Below are positions 46,437 to 55,253 of a DNA stretch of 59,207 nt, piece by piece. The position numbers and the translations under genes were made by a program. Location of the stretch: NCBI GenBank assembly GCA_026931725.1, contig JAIXLE010000125.1, positions 1 to 59,207 of the forward strand, in the 5' to 3' direction. The stretch is from Bacteroidales bacterium (GTDB taxonomy: Bacteria; Planctomycetota; Planctomycetia; Gemmatales; Gemmataceae). Within the stretch, counting starts at the first letter, position 1; each line of letters begins with the position of its first letter. The notes beneath the pieces were generated by a model. It did no database searches. It was not told the DNA's origin and worked only from the letters and a program-made list of their open reading frames with translations.

Positions 46437-47645
46437 TTACCACGCTTCTTGATAGATGGTGAGAATCTCTGCTTCCCCAACGGGGCGGGGGTTGAACCGC
46501 GCGGTCCACTGTTCGTTGGCTTCATGCGCGAGGAGCGGCAAAATACTTTCCGCTATGCCCACATCGCGGAGGCGGGCCGGTAAACCCGCGATTCGGGCGA
46601 GTTCCGTCACGCGGCGAGCCAGGATTTCTGATGCGGGTTCGCCGTTCTGTTCTCCGCAGATGTCGACCAACTCCGCATACAACGGTTCCACACAGGCGGC
46701 ATTGAAGCGGATGACGTGCGGCAACATCAAGGCGATGGCGACACCGTGCGTGATGCCGTAATGGGCCGTCAACGGATTTGCGGAACTGTGGCACACCCCA
46801 AGCATGGAACTTTCGATGGCCATGCCTGCGAAGTGCGAACCGAGTTGCATTCCCGCACGGGCGGCTAAATCGTGGGGGTGTGTGAGCGTGCGTTCAAAAT
46901 TCGGTTCCAGATATTTCCAGGCTGTCTGCGATGCCGATTGTGAGATGGGATTGCGTTTCAGACAGACTGCCGATTCCAGCGCATGGGCGACCGCATCAAT
47001 CCCCGTTACAGCCGTGACCATGCGGGGCTGCGAAACCGTGAGTTCCGGGTCGAGAATGGCGATGCGGAAAGCCGCCTTCTTGTCGCCGCAGGCCATCTTC
47101 AGATGCGTGGATTCATCGGTAATGAGGGCGTAACATTGGGCCTCGCTGCCGGTTCCGGTTGTGGTGGGAATCCCAACAGAAGGAAGCATGGGTTTGGTCG
47201 CTTTGCCAAACCCCTTGTAATCGATCATTCGCCCGCCATTGGTCAGCAGGAAGTTGATCCCCTTCGCGCAATCCATCGACGAGCCGCCTCCGACCGCGAC
47301 GATGGTATTCACCTGATGTTTGCGGGCGAAAACAACCCCATGTGAGACTTCCAATTCCGTCGGGTTTTCTTTCACACCATCAAATGTGAAGACATTTAAC
47401 CCGGCTTCCTGCATCCGCGTGGCCGCACGTTGAGGGTGGCCGGTGGTTTCGAGTCCGGGATCGGTCACCAGCAGGACTCGAGAACCACCGAGTAAACGTA
47501 CAAGTTCGCCGAGGGAATTGAGCGACCCCGGACCAAACACCACGCGTCCGAGCGGTTGAAAATCAAACGCGGGCGGCAGCGGCACCGATCGGTGCGAGTT
47601 GGAGGGCTCGTTGGTGATAGAGGTGGGTAAAGAGGTTGCCTTCAT
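46437..47645 (-). CDS. Iron-containing alcohol dehydrogenase
   Basis: A group III (iron-dependent) alcohol dehydrogenase, up to 402 aa. VGGGSSMDCAKGI near residue 116 is the nucleotide-binding loop; PTTTGTGSEAQ and the metal-binding Asp-His-His set are in GIDAVAHALE, CHSSANPLTAHYGITHG. The ATG at 47645 makes an 83-base overlap with the upstream gene; a GTG at 47585 would cut the overlap to 23 bases and give 382 aa, near the family norm. In the cell it would interconvert an aldehyde and an alcohol with NAD(P)H. It lies directly downstream of the aldehyde-dehydrogenase-fold gene. Confidence 0.9.
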   Translation of the reverse strand: MKATSLPTSITNEPSNSHRSVPLPPAFDFQPLGRVVFGPGSLNSLGELVRLLGGSRVLLVTDPGLETTGHPQRAATRMQEAGLNVFTFDGVKENPTELEVSHGVVFARKHQVNTIVAVGGGSSMDCAKGINFLLTNGGRMIDYKGFGKATKPMLPSVGIPTTTGTGSEAQCYALITDESTHLKMACGDKKAAFRIAILDPELTVSQPRMVTAVTGIDAVAHALESAVCLKRNPISQSASQTAWKYLEPNFERTLTHPHDLAARAGMQLGSHFAGMAIESSMLGVCHSSANPLTAHYGITHGVAIALMLPHVIRFNAACVEPLYAELVDICGEQNGEPASEILARRVTELARIAGLPARLRDVGIAESILPLLAHEANEQWTARFNPRPVGEAEILTIYQEAW

Positions 47646-49008
47646 GCGGCTGGTCCCAGGTCAGGCGGTTGGTTGGCAGCGGCCCAATATTCAGCCGTTC
47701 TATGTGCGGGCAGGCCAGCAAGTCGGTAATGAAGGCCTTGTCATCGGTGAGCGCAGTCGCGGCGAGTGTGTACCCGATGCGGGATAATACCTCTGACTGC
47801 GGACATTCTATCACAGCCGCATAGGGGAAAAGAAATTCCTTATTGGCCAAAGGGTGATCCGGGGAGTCGCACCGCACGATTGTGGGCAGCAACCAGGAGA
47901 CGCGGCCTTCTTTCACGAGGCGTGGGGTGCCACGCAGTTTTTCGGTCACATCGACAGCGCCGGGGACATCGAGATTCTCCGTGACCATGTTATTGATCGC
48001 TTCTCCGACCGCAGCATTGGCGAACGCCGAGATCTCGCACGCCGGATCATCCCACGGACGCGGTTGAACGGTTGCGAGCCGTTTGGCGATGGCATGGGCT
48101 ATAGCATCGCCGTTTCGCGGGGTCCAGATGGCGCTGGCGTTCACGCAGGCGCGGCCCCCGTTGGCGGCAATGGACTCCACCATCAGATCGACATACTGTT
48201 CCCAGTTATCGGCTTGATCTTCGCCGATGATGATCTTGCTATAACCTGTTCCATGAATCTCAACACGATGATCGTTTTTGTACGGAGCCATGGTCCGGTC
48301 ATCACCGAACGCCATGCTCCGACCACAGAGACGCAGGATGTCGGCGGCTCCGGCGTGGTCGGTCGGTAAGAAGCCGAGGCAGGAAGCCGGTATACCGGCT
48401 TTGAGAAACGCCTGGAGAACCCGGTACGGTGTCCACGGTTCTTCGCGGCCGGGCTTCAGCAGGAGCGGCACCTTGAAAGCGAGGGTCGGCACCCAAAGGG
48501 AGTGAACGCCGGGCGAGTTCGACGGTAGTACCGCACCAAAAACGTCCGTGGTCGGATAAAACGCCTGCATCCGGCCATTGCGGTCGGTGTAACCCCGATC
48601 GAGGGCATCCAAGTCGAGGCCACGGGTGAGCCCGCCGATGACTTCTTCGATCTGTTCGAGGACGTAATGCACCTTGCGGGCGTTCCGGTCGCAGAACACC
48701 ATCGGGCTGCCGGTGGTGGAAGACAGATTGCGAATGTATTCGGGGAACGTGAGTTCCGTATCCCCGCAGGGCAGGGCGGCGTTGAGGAAGTAATCCGCGG
48801 CTTTTTTGTACATGGCCAGCAGATCCCGGATCGGGATGGCGGCGAGTTCTTTATGCGCCCGAGCCATCGTCCCCAGGTCACGGCTAATCTGGCTGCCCGT
48901 GACCTGACTGACTTCGGCGATCGGCTCACCCGTGACGTGATGAACGAGCGTGGCTTTATCCAAACTGGTGTACGATTTACCGAACCGGAGGGCGGGAATC
49001 TTAATCAT
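47563..49008 (-). CDS. Aldehyde dehydrogenase-fold protein, likely acyl-CoA reductase type
   Basis: A 481-aa member of the aldehyde dehydrogenase superfamily. The catalytic Cys is in ANGGRACVNAS, near residue 290. AVLPSNSPGVHSLWVPTLAFKVPLLLKPG is the cofactor-binding strand-loop. I do not find the general-base Glu motif (ELGGK) of aldehyde-oxidizing members; CoA-linked or LuxC-type reductases also lack it, so acyl-CoA to aldehyde reduction is the better guess. The start ATG 49008 was chosen; a GTG at 49053 would run into the DUF4058 gene. It sits between DUF4058 and the iron alcohol dehydrogenase. Confidence 0.82.
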   Translation of the reverse strand: MIKIPALRFGKSYTSLDKATLVHHVTGEPIAEVSQVTGSQISRDLGTMARAHKELAAIPIRDLLAMYKKAADYFLNAALPCGDTELTFPEYIRNLSSTTGSPMVFCDRNARKVHYVLEQIEEVIGGLTRGLDLDALDRGYTDRNGRMQAFYPTTDVFGAVLPSNSPGVHSLWVPTLAFKVPLLLKPGREEPWTPYRVLQAFLKAGIPASCLGFLPTDHAGAADILRLCGRSMAFGDDRTMAPYKNDHRVEIHGTGYSKIIIGEDQADNWEQYVDLMVESIAANGGRACVNASAIWTPRNGDAIAHAIAKRLATVQPRPWDDPACEISAFANAAVGEAINNMVTENLDVPGAVDVTEKLRGTPRLVKEGRVSWLLPTIVRCDSPDHPLANKEFLFPYAAVIECPQSEVLSRIGYTLAATALTDDKAFITDLLACPHIERLNIGPLPTNRLTWDQPHEGNLFTHLYHQRALQLAPIGAAAARV

Positions 49009-49028
49009 GATGGTGGGATCCAACAGAA

Positions 49029-49811
49029 TTACGGGTGGTGTTCGTTTATCCACTGATGCGCCCAGAGAGCATCAGGTGAACGCAAGGCAATCGCAGGAGG
49101 TTGAGTATAATCAATTCGTCGATCATACCCGCCGTCATCATAAGCTCGATCCAGACAATCTCGCAGATCGAGCACGATTTGCCCATCTTGGGGCTTCAGC
49201 GGGATCGGCAGCCGAGGCATCGGATCGCGCACGGTGAAGGACCAGATGGAGGCTTTGGGGAAACGATCGGCACGACTGACTAGAGCATAGTAGTCGCCTT
49301 GAGGTGGCGTGGGTCGTCCCATGGGGAGCCGTTCACCGCCGCGCAAGAGATCAATTTCAACCAAATTGGTCCCGGAAAGCATAATCTCACCGCGTTTATA
49401 GAGATACGCTTCCCGGTCCGCATCGTTTTCCTTGTTTGATGGGCTGAGAACTTCGAGGATCGTGACGATCTGGTTTCCCGGCTGATCAACGATTTTGATA
49501 TATTTGTGAGTTCGTTTCTTTCTGGGTTTGGGGAGTGTCACTTCGGTATTGGGAAGCGTCGCCACGGCCCAATCCGTTTCGGGTAGGGGGCTTCCGCGCC
49601 GCTCCGCAACATAACCATCTGGGTAGGCGAACGATTCGTGGTTGCCGTCGTCATCTTCGAGCCAGACATGTTGTTCCAAGTCGGCATAGTAGCCGGGCGG
49701 GAGTAACCGTGTCATGTTCGCACCGATCGCCACAATGATGCGCGCATGAAAACCGGACCAGAGCGATACATCTTCCAACCAAGGGTCCATTCCGGGCATG
49801 GGTGATGGCAT
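49029..49811 (-). CDS. DUF4058 family protein
   Basis: A 260-aa DUF4058 protein, starting with the diagnostic MPSPMPGMDPWLED. GGGGGGAGAA lies just before the ATG at 49811. Residues FAYPDGYVAER and TILEVLSPSNKEN followed by Arg/Lys-rich ADREAYLYKR resemble the spaced acidic and Lys residues of PD-(D/E)XK (Uma2-like) nuclease folds; that link is inference. Such genes are common in cyanobacteria and planctomycetes, often as scattered copies. Its place inside the enzyme array may be accidental. Confidence 0.9.
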   Translation of the reverse strand: MPSPMPGMDPWLEDVSLWSGFHARIIVAIGANMTRLLPPGYYADLEQHVWLEDDDGNHESFAYPDGYVAERRGSPLPETDWAVATLPNTEVTLPKPRKKRTHKYIKIVDQPGNQIVTILEVLSPSNKENDADREAYLYKRGEIMLSGTNLVEIDLLRGGERLPMGRPTPPQGDYYALVSRADRFPKASIWSFTVRDPMPRLPIPLKPQDGQIVLDLRDCLDRAYDDGGYDRRIDYTQPPAIALRSPDALWAHQWINEHHP

Positions 49812-49839
49812 CGGTTCTCCCCCCGCGTGTTGGGGCGTG

Positions 49840-51024
49840 TCAGTACACACCCACGACCGTTCCACCGGCGAGAGCCGCGAATGGCCGGACACCACTGACA
49901 CCGTCCCAGGGGTACTTCTCGAACGGCGGTTCGCGTTCACCTTCGTCCCGTTCCGGGAATCGAGGAACGAAGAATTCTTTGGTCAGTGTTGTGAGCAGCA
50001 CACGCCCGGTTCCACCGTAAGGCACCAGTTCTTCGTAATTATCTGGGTTCACCACCTGAATGACGGCGCGCGGTTGCGGGGCGTAATAGCTGATCTTGAA
50101 GCCATCTTCCGGCCCGATCGGTTTCGAGCAGGCTAACCCCATCAGCGTGTTGCCGTAGGTGGGGGTCATGTACACTTCCCCCTCATCAAGCATTTCTTCG
50201 TAGGCTTCACGGGTGAATTGCGGGGTGAACTCGGTGCCACCGGAGAAAATTCCCGTCAATCCCGCAGCTTTGATCGACCGCACGCCACCCGCAGGGACGG
50301 GCTTACCCAGTGAGCGGTATTTATCTTCGAGTTTGCCTTGCCGGAGTGCCTCATCGAGTGCCGCGAGCAGTTTCGGTGTCGTGAACATGCAGCGGATTTC
50401 GTGTCCACCCGCGAGAACAGTCAGTGCCTGATCGATGCAATGTTCCTTATAGGCGTTGGCTTCGGCGATCTTGCGTTCTTTGATGCACTTGACGACGTAG
50501 CGTGGGTCCAAGTCCACGCAGAAGCAGATACCGCCGCGATACTGGGCGAGGTGTTCAATCGCCAACCGTAACCGCCGCGGCCCGGACGGCCCGAGCATGA
50601 GCCAGTTGGAACCCCGAGGAAACGCCTTGTCCGGCAGTGTGTCGGACATCATCTCATAGTCGATCTTGAAATCGTCGATGACAATGCGGGATTTCGGCAA
50701 GCCGGTTGTGCCCCCCGTCTCGAAGACGTAAACATTGCGATCGGCGTAACCTTTGGGCACCCAACGCCGCACCGGCCCACCCCGCAGCCAATCATCCTCG
50801 AAGATTGGGAATTTCTTAATATCTTCAAACGTCTTGACATCTTTCAGTGGGTCGAAGTCGAACGATTTGGCCTTCTCCAGCCAGAACGGTGTGCCGGTTT
50901 CCGGCGAGAAGTGCCAGCGGACGATTTCTAGAAAATGAGCGTCCAGTTGGATTTTGGCGTTCTTGATCTTCTCGTCCAGGTTGGCTCCGGTCACGGGGAC
51001 AGGTTTGCCCGGCGTATCGGTCAC
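49840..51024 (-). CDS. AMP-forming acyl-activating enzyme (PaaK/LuxE-like)
   Basis: A 394-aa ANL-superfamily protein. The P-loop is VFETGGTTGLPKSR near residue 105, PTYGNTLMG the adenine-region motif, and GRVLLTTLTKEFFVPRF the later hinge region. The short length and divergent sequence fit CapK/LuxE-type carboxylate-activating enzymes. The C-terminal nucleophilic Cys of LuxE is absent. The start GTG 51024 has GAGGA upstream. It is 28 bases before the DUF4058 gene. Together with the downstream reductase and alcohol dehydrogenase it could feed a carboxylate to alcohol pathway; the acid is unknown. Confidence 0.82.
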   Translation of the reverse strand: MTDTPGKPVPVTGANLDEKIKNAKIQLDAHFLEIVRWHFSPETGTPFWLEKAKSFDFDPLKDVKTFEDIKKFPIFEDDWLRGGPVRRWVPKGYADRNVYVFETGGTTGLPKSRIVIDDFKIDYEMMSDTLPDKAFPRGSNWLMLGPSGPRRLRLAIEHLAQYRGGICFCVDLDPRYVVKCIKERKIAEANAYKEHCIDQALTVLAGGHEIRCMFTTPKLLAALDEALRQGKLEDKYRSLGKPVPAGGVRSIKAAGLTGIFSGGTEFTPQFTREAYEEMLDEGEVYMTPTYGNTLMGLACSKPIGPEDGFKISYYAPQPRAVIQVVNPDNYEELVPYGGTGRVLLTTLTKEFFVPRFPERDEGEREPPFEKYPWDGVSGVRPFAALAGGTVVGVY

Positions 51025-51111
51025 GGCGAATCCTCAGATACGGTGTGTCAAAGCCAGAAAGCGTGTGCGAACCCGATGCAGTTTCACGGGTTCGCACACA
51101 GGAACAAAGGG

Positions 51112-52785
51112 TTACTTCTTGCCGAAAGCGTAGAGCGTACTTTCCGTCATGACATACAATGTCCCGTTGACAACGGTGACTGTACTACGGATCGGCGCAT
51201 CGAATTCTTGTCGATGAAGCAGGTAGGCCGCCTCAACTTCCTTGGCTTTGGCACGGCGTTTCTTGTTGAAATCGCGGCCGTTCGTGGCTCCCTCAATGGC
51301 GAGTTCGTCGATTGTTTTCGGTTGCTTTTCGTGCTTGAAGACGAACAGATCCCCACCTTCCGTCGCCTGGAATACCTTTCCATCGACATAGTACGGGGAA
51401 CCCCAGACGGCCCCTTTTACATCATACTGCCAGAATTTCTTGCCAGTTTTGGCATCCAGACAGTGAATGAAACCTTGCAGTTCCGCGATGTAGAGGATGT
51501 CATCGACGATGGCGGCGGTACTCATGGTACGACCAAACGTGAAGTCGCGTGGGACGAACTTGCGGGTATCCGCGCCACCGTAGTGCCAGACAATCCCGGA
51601 TTTCGGGTTGGGTTTGCCAGGTTTGCCCCATTCCCCGAGTTCTGGCGAAATATCCGCACCTTTCGTATCGGCCTTGGTCGGGTCAATGCACCAGAAGTGA
51701 CCGATGCCGGAGAAGTGTTCAGGATCCTGACCGACACCGATGTAGACTTTTTCCTTGTAGACAACGGGGGTACCGATGAAGTCGCTGCGGGTGCCGGTGC
51801 CGCCGAGTTCGTACTTAGAATCTTTGGGGTTGCAGTCACATTTCCACAAGAGTTCACCCGTGGAAGGGTTCAAGCCCCGAATCCAACCGTCGCCACCAGG
51901 GAAAATCACTTGCGGTTGACCGCCGATGGTGGCAAAAGCCGCGTTGGCCCATTGGCCATGCATAATGTTGCGGCCAGGGTCATCCCGTTTCCACAGCAGT
52001 TTACCCGTATTTTTGTCGATGGCGATGAAACTTGGCGCTTCGGGAGCTGGGATGTTGACGTGTCCTTCATCCACGCCGTTCGCGGTGACAACGTACACAA
52101 TGTCTCCCACGAGCAGTGGCCCGCACGCGGTCATGTTGTGAGGGAAGACACCGAGATCGGTCATCATGTCCAGTTCCCAGATGATGTCGGCATCAGTGGG
52201 AGTTTGATATTCTTCCGTCGTGATGCCCTGGTTGCCATTAGCGAAACCGTCGGTATCCAGGCAAACAACGGTACAGCGGTTGGTGGCGTAATAGATCCGT
52301 TTCCCTTCGACGGCGGGGGTGGAGCAGATCCCTTCCTTTGGCCAGTCATGAACGAGGCCGGATGGCAACTTGTTGTGAATGGCTTGCCAGAGGAATTTCC
52401 CCGAGGCTTCGTCAAAGCACATCAAGACACCCTTGTCGATGGGGGCACCGTTCTTCGCGTCGCGGGGATTGCGGGGGCGTTCGTTATTCGTGCCGACGAA
52501 GACTTTGCCATCACCCACGACCGGGCCGCCGTAAGCGCGAGAACCGAGATCGACTTTCCATTTGAGGATTTTGTCGTCATCGGGTTTGATTTCGGTGGGA
52601 ATCCCGGTGGCTCTCAGATTCGCCATGTTGCGGGCCGCGGAACCGCCGAACTGGTCGATTGCGGGGGCCGAGGTTTGGGGTTGGGCCTTCGTGGCGGAAG
52701 AACTCAATAACACGGCGGTTCCCGCGACGGCCAGGAATCCGATACTGCCGAACACTGTTCTGCGAATGGCTTGGGTTCGAGTCAT
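51112..52785 (-). CDS. Secreted PQQ-type beta-propeller protein C
   Basis: A 557-aa protein with a signal peptide (RRTVFGSIGFLAVAGTAVLL, cut near AKAQ). PQQ-like repeats: VFVGTNNERPRNPRDAKNG, LMCFDEASGKFLWQ, IYYATNRCTVVCLD, FIAIDKNTGKLLWKRDD, IRGLNPSTGELLWKC, FIHCLDAKTGKKFWQY and others, giving an eight-bladed propeller. A Lys/Arg-rich helical insert lies near residue 500 (NKKRRAKAKEVEAAYLL). No enzymatic signature was found. The function may be binding of a ligand or polymer outside the cytoplasm. Confidence 0.87.
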   Translation of the reverse strand: MTRTQAIRRTVFGSIGFLAVAGTAVLLSSSATKAQPQTSAPAIDQFGGSAARNMANLRATGIPTEIKPDDDKILKWKVDLGSRAYGGPVVGDGKVFVGTNNERPRNPRDAKNGAPIDKGVLMCFDEASGKFLWQAIHNKLPSGLVHDWPKEGICSTPAVEGKRIYYATNRCTVVCLDTDGFANGNQGITTEEYQTPTDADIIWELDMMTDLGVFPHNMTACGPLLVGDIVYVVTANGVDEGHVNIPAPEAPSFIAIDKNTGKLLWKRDDPGRNIMHGQWANAAFATIGGQPQVIFPGGDGWIRGLNPSTGELLWKCDCNPKDSKYELGGTGTRSDFIGTPVVYKEKVYIGVGQDPEHFSGIGHFWCIDPTKADTKGADISPELGEWGKPGKPNPKSGIVWHYGGADTRKFVPRDFTFGRTMSTAAIVDDILYIAELQGFIHCLDAKTGKKFWQYDVKGAVWGSPYYVDGKVFQATEGGDLFVFKHEKQPKTIDELAIEGATNGRDFNKKRRAKAKEVEAAYLLHRQEFDAPIRSTVTVVNGTLYVMTESTLYAFGKK

Positions 52786-52866
52786 ATTGTTCTCTCGGGT
52801 GAGGGGATGAGTGCGCTCATGTCTGCCGGTTCCGTCTGCATCGGAACCGGCATGTCCATCATTCGG

Positions 52867-55209
52867 TTATTGGGCGGCGTTCGGAGTTATGCGGATGTTG
52901 TCGTAGAAAATTTCGGAACCGGGCAGGTTATCCGCGACGTTGGGAACGTAGCCATAGATCGCGGCGGCTCCCTCATTGTTCGGGCTGGGGTCTTGGAACT
53001 CGATGTTCCATTTTTGCGGTTCGGGTTCTCCCTTGGGCCAGGCTTTGCCGCGAACGGTGTTGGTTTTCCCGTTGGGGATCACCGAGAAACGGACACTGTA
53101 CCAGACACCCGGTTTCCAGTCGAAAACGGCTTCTTCGTTAATCCGCATCCGGGCTTCCCAGGTCACGATCCGCAGGCGGCGTTTACCATCTTCGTAGACT
53201 TTGCCGTCCATGAGGAAGAGATACCGGCAATTCACGACCCCCATATCGGCGACCTTTTCCCGAACTTCGGTGGTCATCATGTCCGCGGAGATGGTGTAAC
53301 CCGAGGAACTCGGCAGGGTAATGTAGGCATTCGCACGCGCCGTGGACGGGCGGGAACTGTTATTCACTTTCGAGAGAACCTTGTTCCCATCTTTTTCGAC
53401 AACGGTGTATTTCCCGGCTGTGTTGACCCAACTGCTGGGCACCGAGCCCACCGGGAGCTTTTCAAAATCTTCTGTGTAAGGAATTTGTGCGACCACACGC
53501 ACACGGGCTTCGGCGGAGAGGTTTCCGGCTTTGGCCAGAACGTAACCTTGTTGGCGGGGCAGTTTCCCGATCGTCACCGTGCCCGCGAGGCCGTTCCCCG
53601 TGGCGGTGGCGTTGAGTGCGGGGGGTTGAGCCCCTGTGGGCGTTTTCGGAGGAAGGGGTAAACTCCATTCGACTTTTGCATCAGAAGGAGCTTGGACTTC
53701 TCGACCGTTCGCATCCAGGAATTTCAATTCCAGTTGCACCGTTTGGCCCGGTTTGGCCGTGATGTCGGCTGGGAACACCCGCACGGAAACGGGTTTGGCC
53801 TTGGGGTCGAACGGAGACTCGGCCGCCAGTTGTTTGTAGGCTTTACGATCCCCGGCTTTTCCTTCCGGCGTGCCGATGCAGTACAGATATTCTTGTGTTA
53901 AGAAGTAGAGCTTGCCATTAGCGGCGATCGGGGTGCCGTGCGTTTCGACGAAACCGGCCCCCATCGTGCGGCGGAAGTTGATCGGGTCGAGGATTTCCGG
54001 CGGTTGCTTGCCATTCAACGCCCAGACGGCCAGTTTGGCGTTGACATCGAAGATGTAGAGCTTGCCATCTGCGATCAGCGGCGCGCCCCGAGAAATGGTG
54101 CCGTACTTCTCTTTCCATAGCAGCTTTCCGGTTTTCGCATCGAAGCAGAAAATCTCAGCGGAGTCATCGGGAACGTACAGCAAACCATTCGCCAGAGCTG
54201 GAGAAGCCAGACCAAAGCGGTTCGTGCGGCGGTATTGCCAAACGACCTTGGGTTCTTTGGTTTTCGGGTCAATCTGCGAAATATCCAGGCAAACCACTTT
54301 GCCGATGGCTCCGCCTTCGGGGTTTTCTTCCCCGTGCGAGATGTAGAGCAGGTTCCCATCCGCGACGGGGGACGGGTTCACGACACCCGCGCTGAAGTGA
54401 TACGAAAAGACAGGTTCGCCGGTACGCACCTTGAAGCCATGAACATAACCATCGCCACCACCCGCGCAGACGATTCGGCAACCGTTGACGACATTGATGA
54501 TCGGGTTTGAGTAGTACGTTCCCTTGATGGGGAAGCCGGTTTCCCGCCACCAGACGACTTCTCCAGTCTTCCCATCGAACGCCACAAAACGATTGCCGCC
54601 GCGTGCGTGATTACCCCAACTGCTGTTGATGAAGCCGAGCATCACAAGCCCGCTATCGAACAGTGGAGAAACACTCCGGCCGCCGTAGCCGGTCAATCGG
54701 CCAAACTCTTCGGTGAGTTGACGCATCCAGATTTCTTTGCCATCGCGGTCGAGGCAGTAGAGAAACCCAGCCGTGGTGTGCGCGAAGATATGTTCCTTTT
54801 CCGGGTCCGCCGTCAACGTGGTCCAACCGAGGCGGCTGGAGACGATGTCGGTGTGAAAGACGTTGAACCGTTTTTCCCAGAGTACTTTGCCCGTCTTGGC
54901 ATCAAAGCACATGATCCGTTCGCCTTCGGTCGGCTGGCTCATGTCGTAGCCGCTGATGGTGTAGACGCGACCCTTGAGGACCAGCGGAGCTGATCGCCCG
55001 CCATAGGGCACTTTCCACAACAACCCCTCGCCGCCTTCGTGGTCATCGAACCACTCCGGGAGGCCCGTATCTTGGGATTCGCCTGTTTGTTGCGGCCCAC
55101 GCCAGTGGATCCAGTCTTCAGCCTGCGCGGTGGGAGCGGAGAGCAGACTCAAACCCAGCATCACTGCCAGGCCAAGTCCGGCCGAGAATCGCCAGGACGG
55201 GTGCAGCAT
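52867..55209 (-). CDS. Secreted PQQ-type beta-propeller with C-terminal lectin-like domain (B)
   Basis: A 780-aa exported protein; signal peptide up to APTAQAED. Residues about 30-460 form a PQQ-like propeller (WIHWRGPQQTGES, IMCFDAKTGKVLWEKRF, FLYCLDRDGKEIWM, EIFCFDAKTGKLLWKEKYG). A linker with an Ig-like part (ITAKPGQTVQLELKFLD) follows. The last 190 residues (EDFEKLPVGSVPSSWVN to SEIFYDNIRI) resemble a concanavalin-like/DUF1080-type jelly roll. GGAGG precedes the ATG. A carbohydrate-binding role is plausible but not shown. Confidence 0.87.
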   Translation of the reverse strand: MLHPSWRFSAGLGLAVMLGLSLLSAPTAQAEDWIHWRGPQQTGESQDTGLPEWFDDHEGGEGLLWKVPYGGRSAPLVLKGRVYTISGYDMSQPTEGERIMCFDAKTGKVLWEKRFNVFHTDIVSSRLGWTTLTADPEKEHIFAHTTAGFLYCLDRDGKEIWMRQLTEEFGRLTGYGGRSVSPLFDSGLVMLGFINSSWGNHARGGNRFVAFDGKTGEVVWWRETGFPIKGTYYSNPIINVVNGCRIVCAGGGDGYVHGFKVRTGEPVFSYHFSAGVVNPSPVADGNLLYISHGEENPEGGAIGKVVCLDISQIDPKTKEPKVVWQYRRTNRFGLASPALANGLLYVPDDSAEIFCFDAKTGKLLWKEKYGTISRGAPLIADGKLYIFDVNAKLAVWALNGKQPPEILDPINFRRTMGAGFVETHGTPIAANGKLYFLTQEYLYCIGTPEGKAGDRKAYKQLAAESPFDPKAKPVSVRVFPADITAKPGQTVQLELKFLDANGREVQAPSDAKVEWSLPLPPKTPTGAQPPALNATATGNGLAGTVTIGKLPRQQGYVLAKAGNLSAEARVRVVAQIPYTEDFEKLPVGSVPSSWVNTAGKYTVVEKDGNKVLSKVNNSSRPSTARANAYITLPSSSGYTISADMMTTEVREKVADMGVVNCRYLFLMDGKVYEDGKRRLRIVTWEARMRINEEAVFDWKPGVWYSVRFSVIPNGKTNTVRGKAWPKGEPEPQKWNIEFQDPSPNNEGAAAIYGYVPNVADNLPGSEIFYDNIRITPNAAQ

Positions 55210-55253
55210 GAATACCTCCAGAAAGGGCAGGATCGGAATCGGTACGGTTTAGC

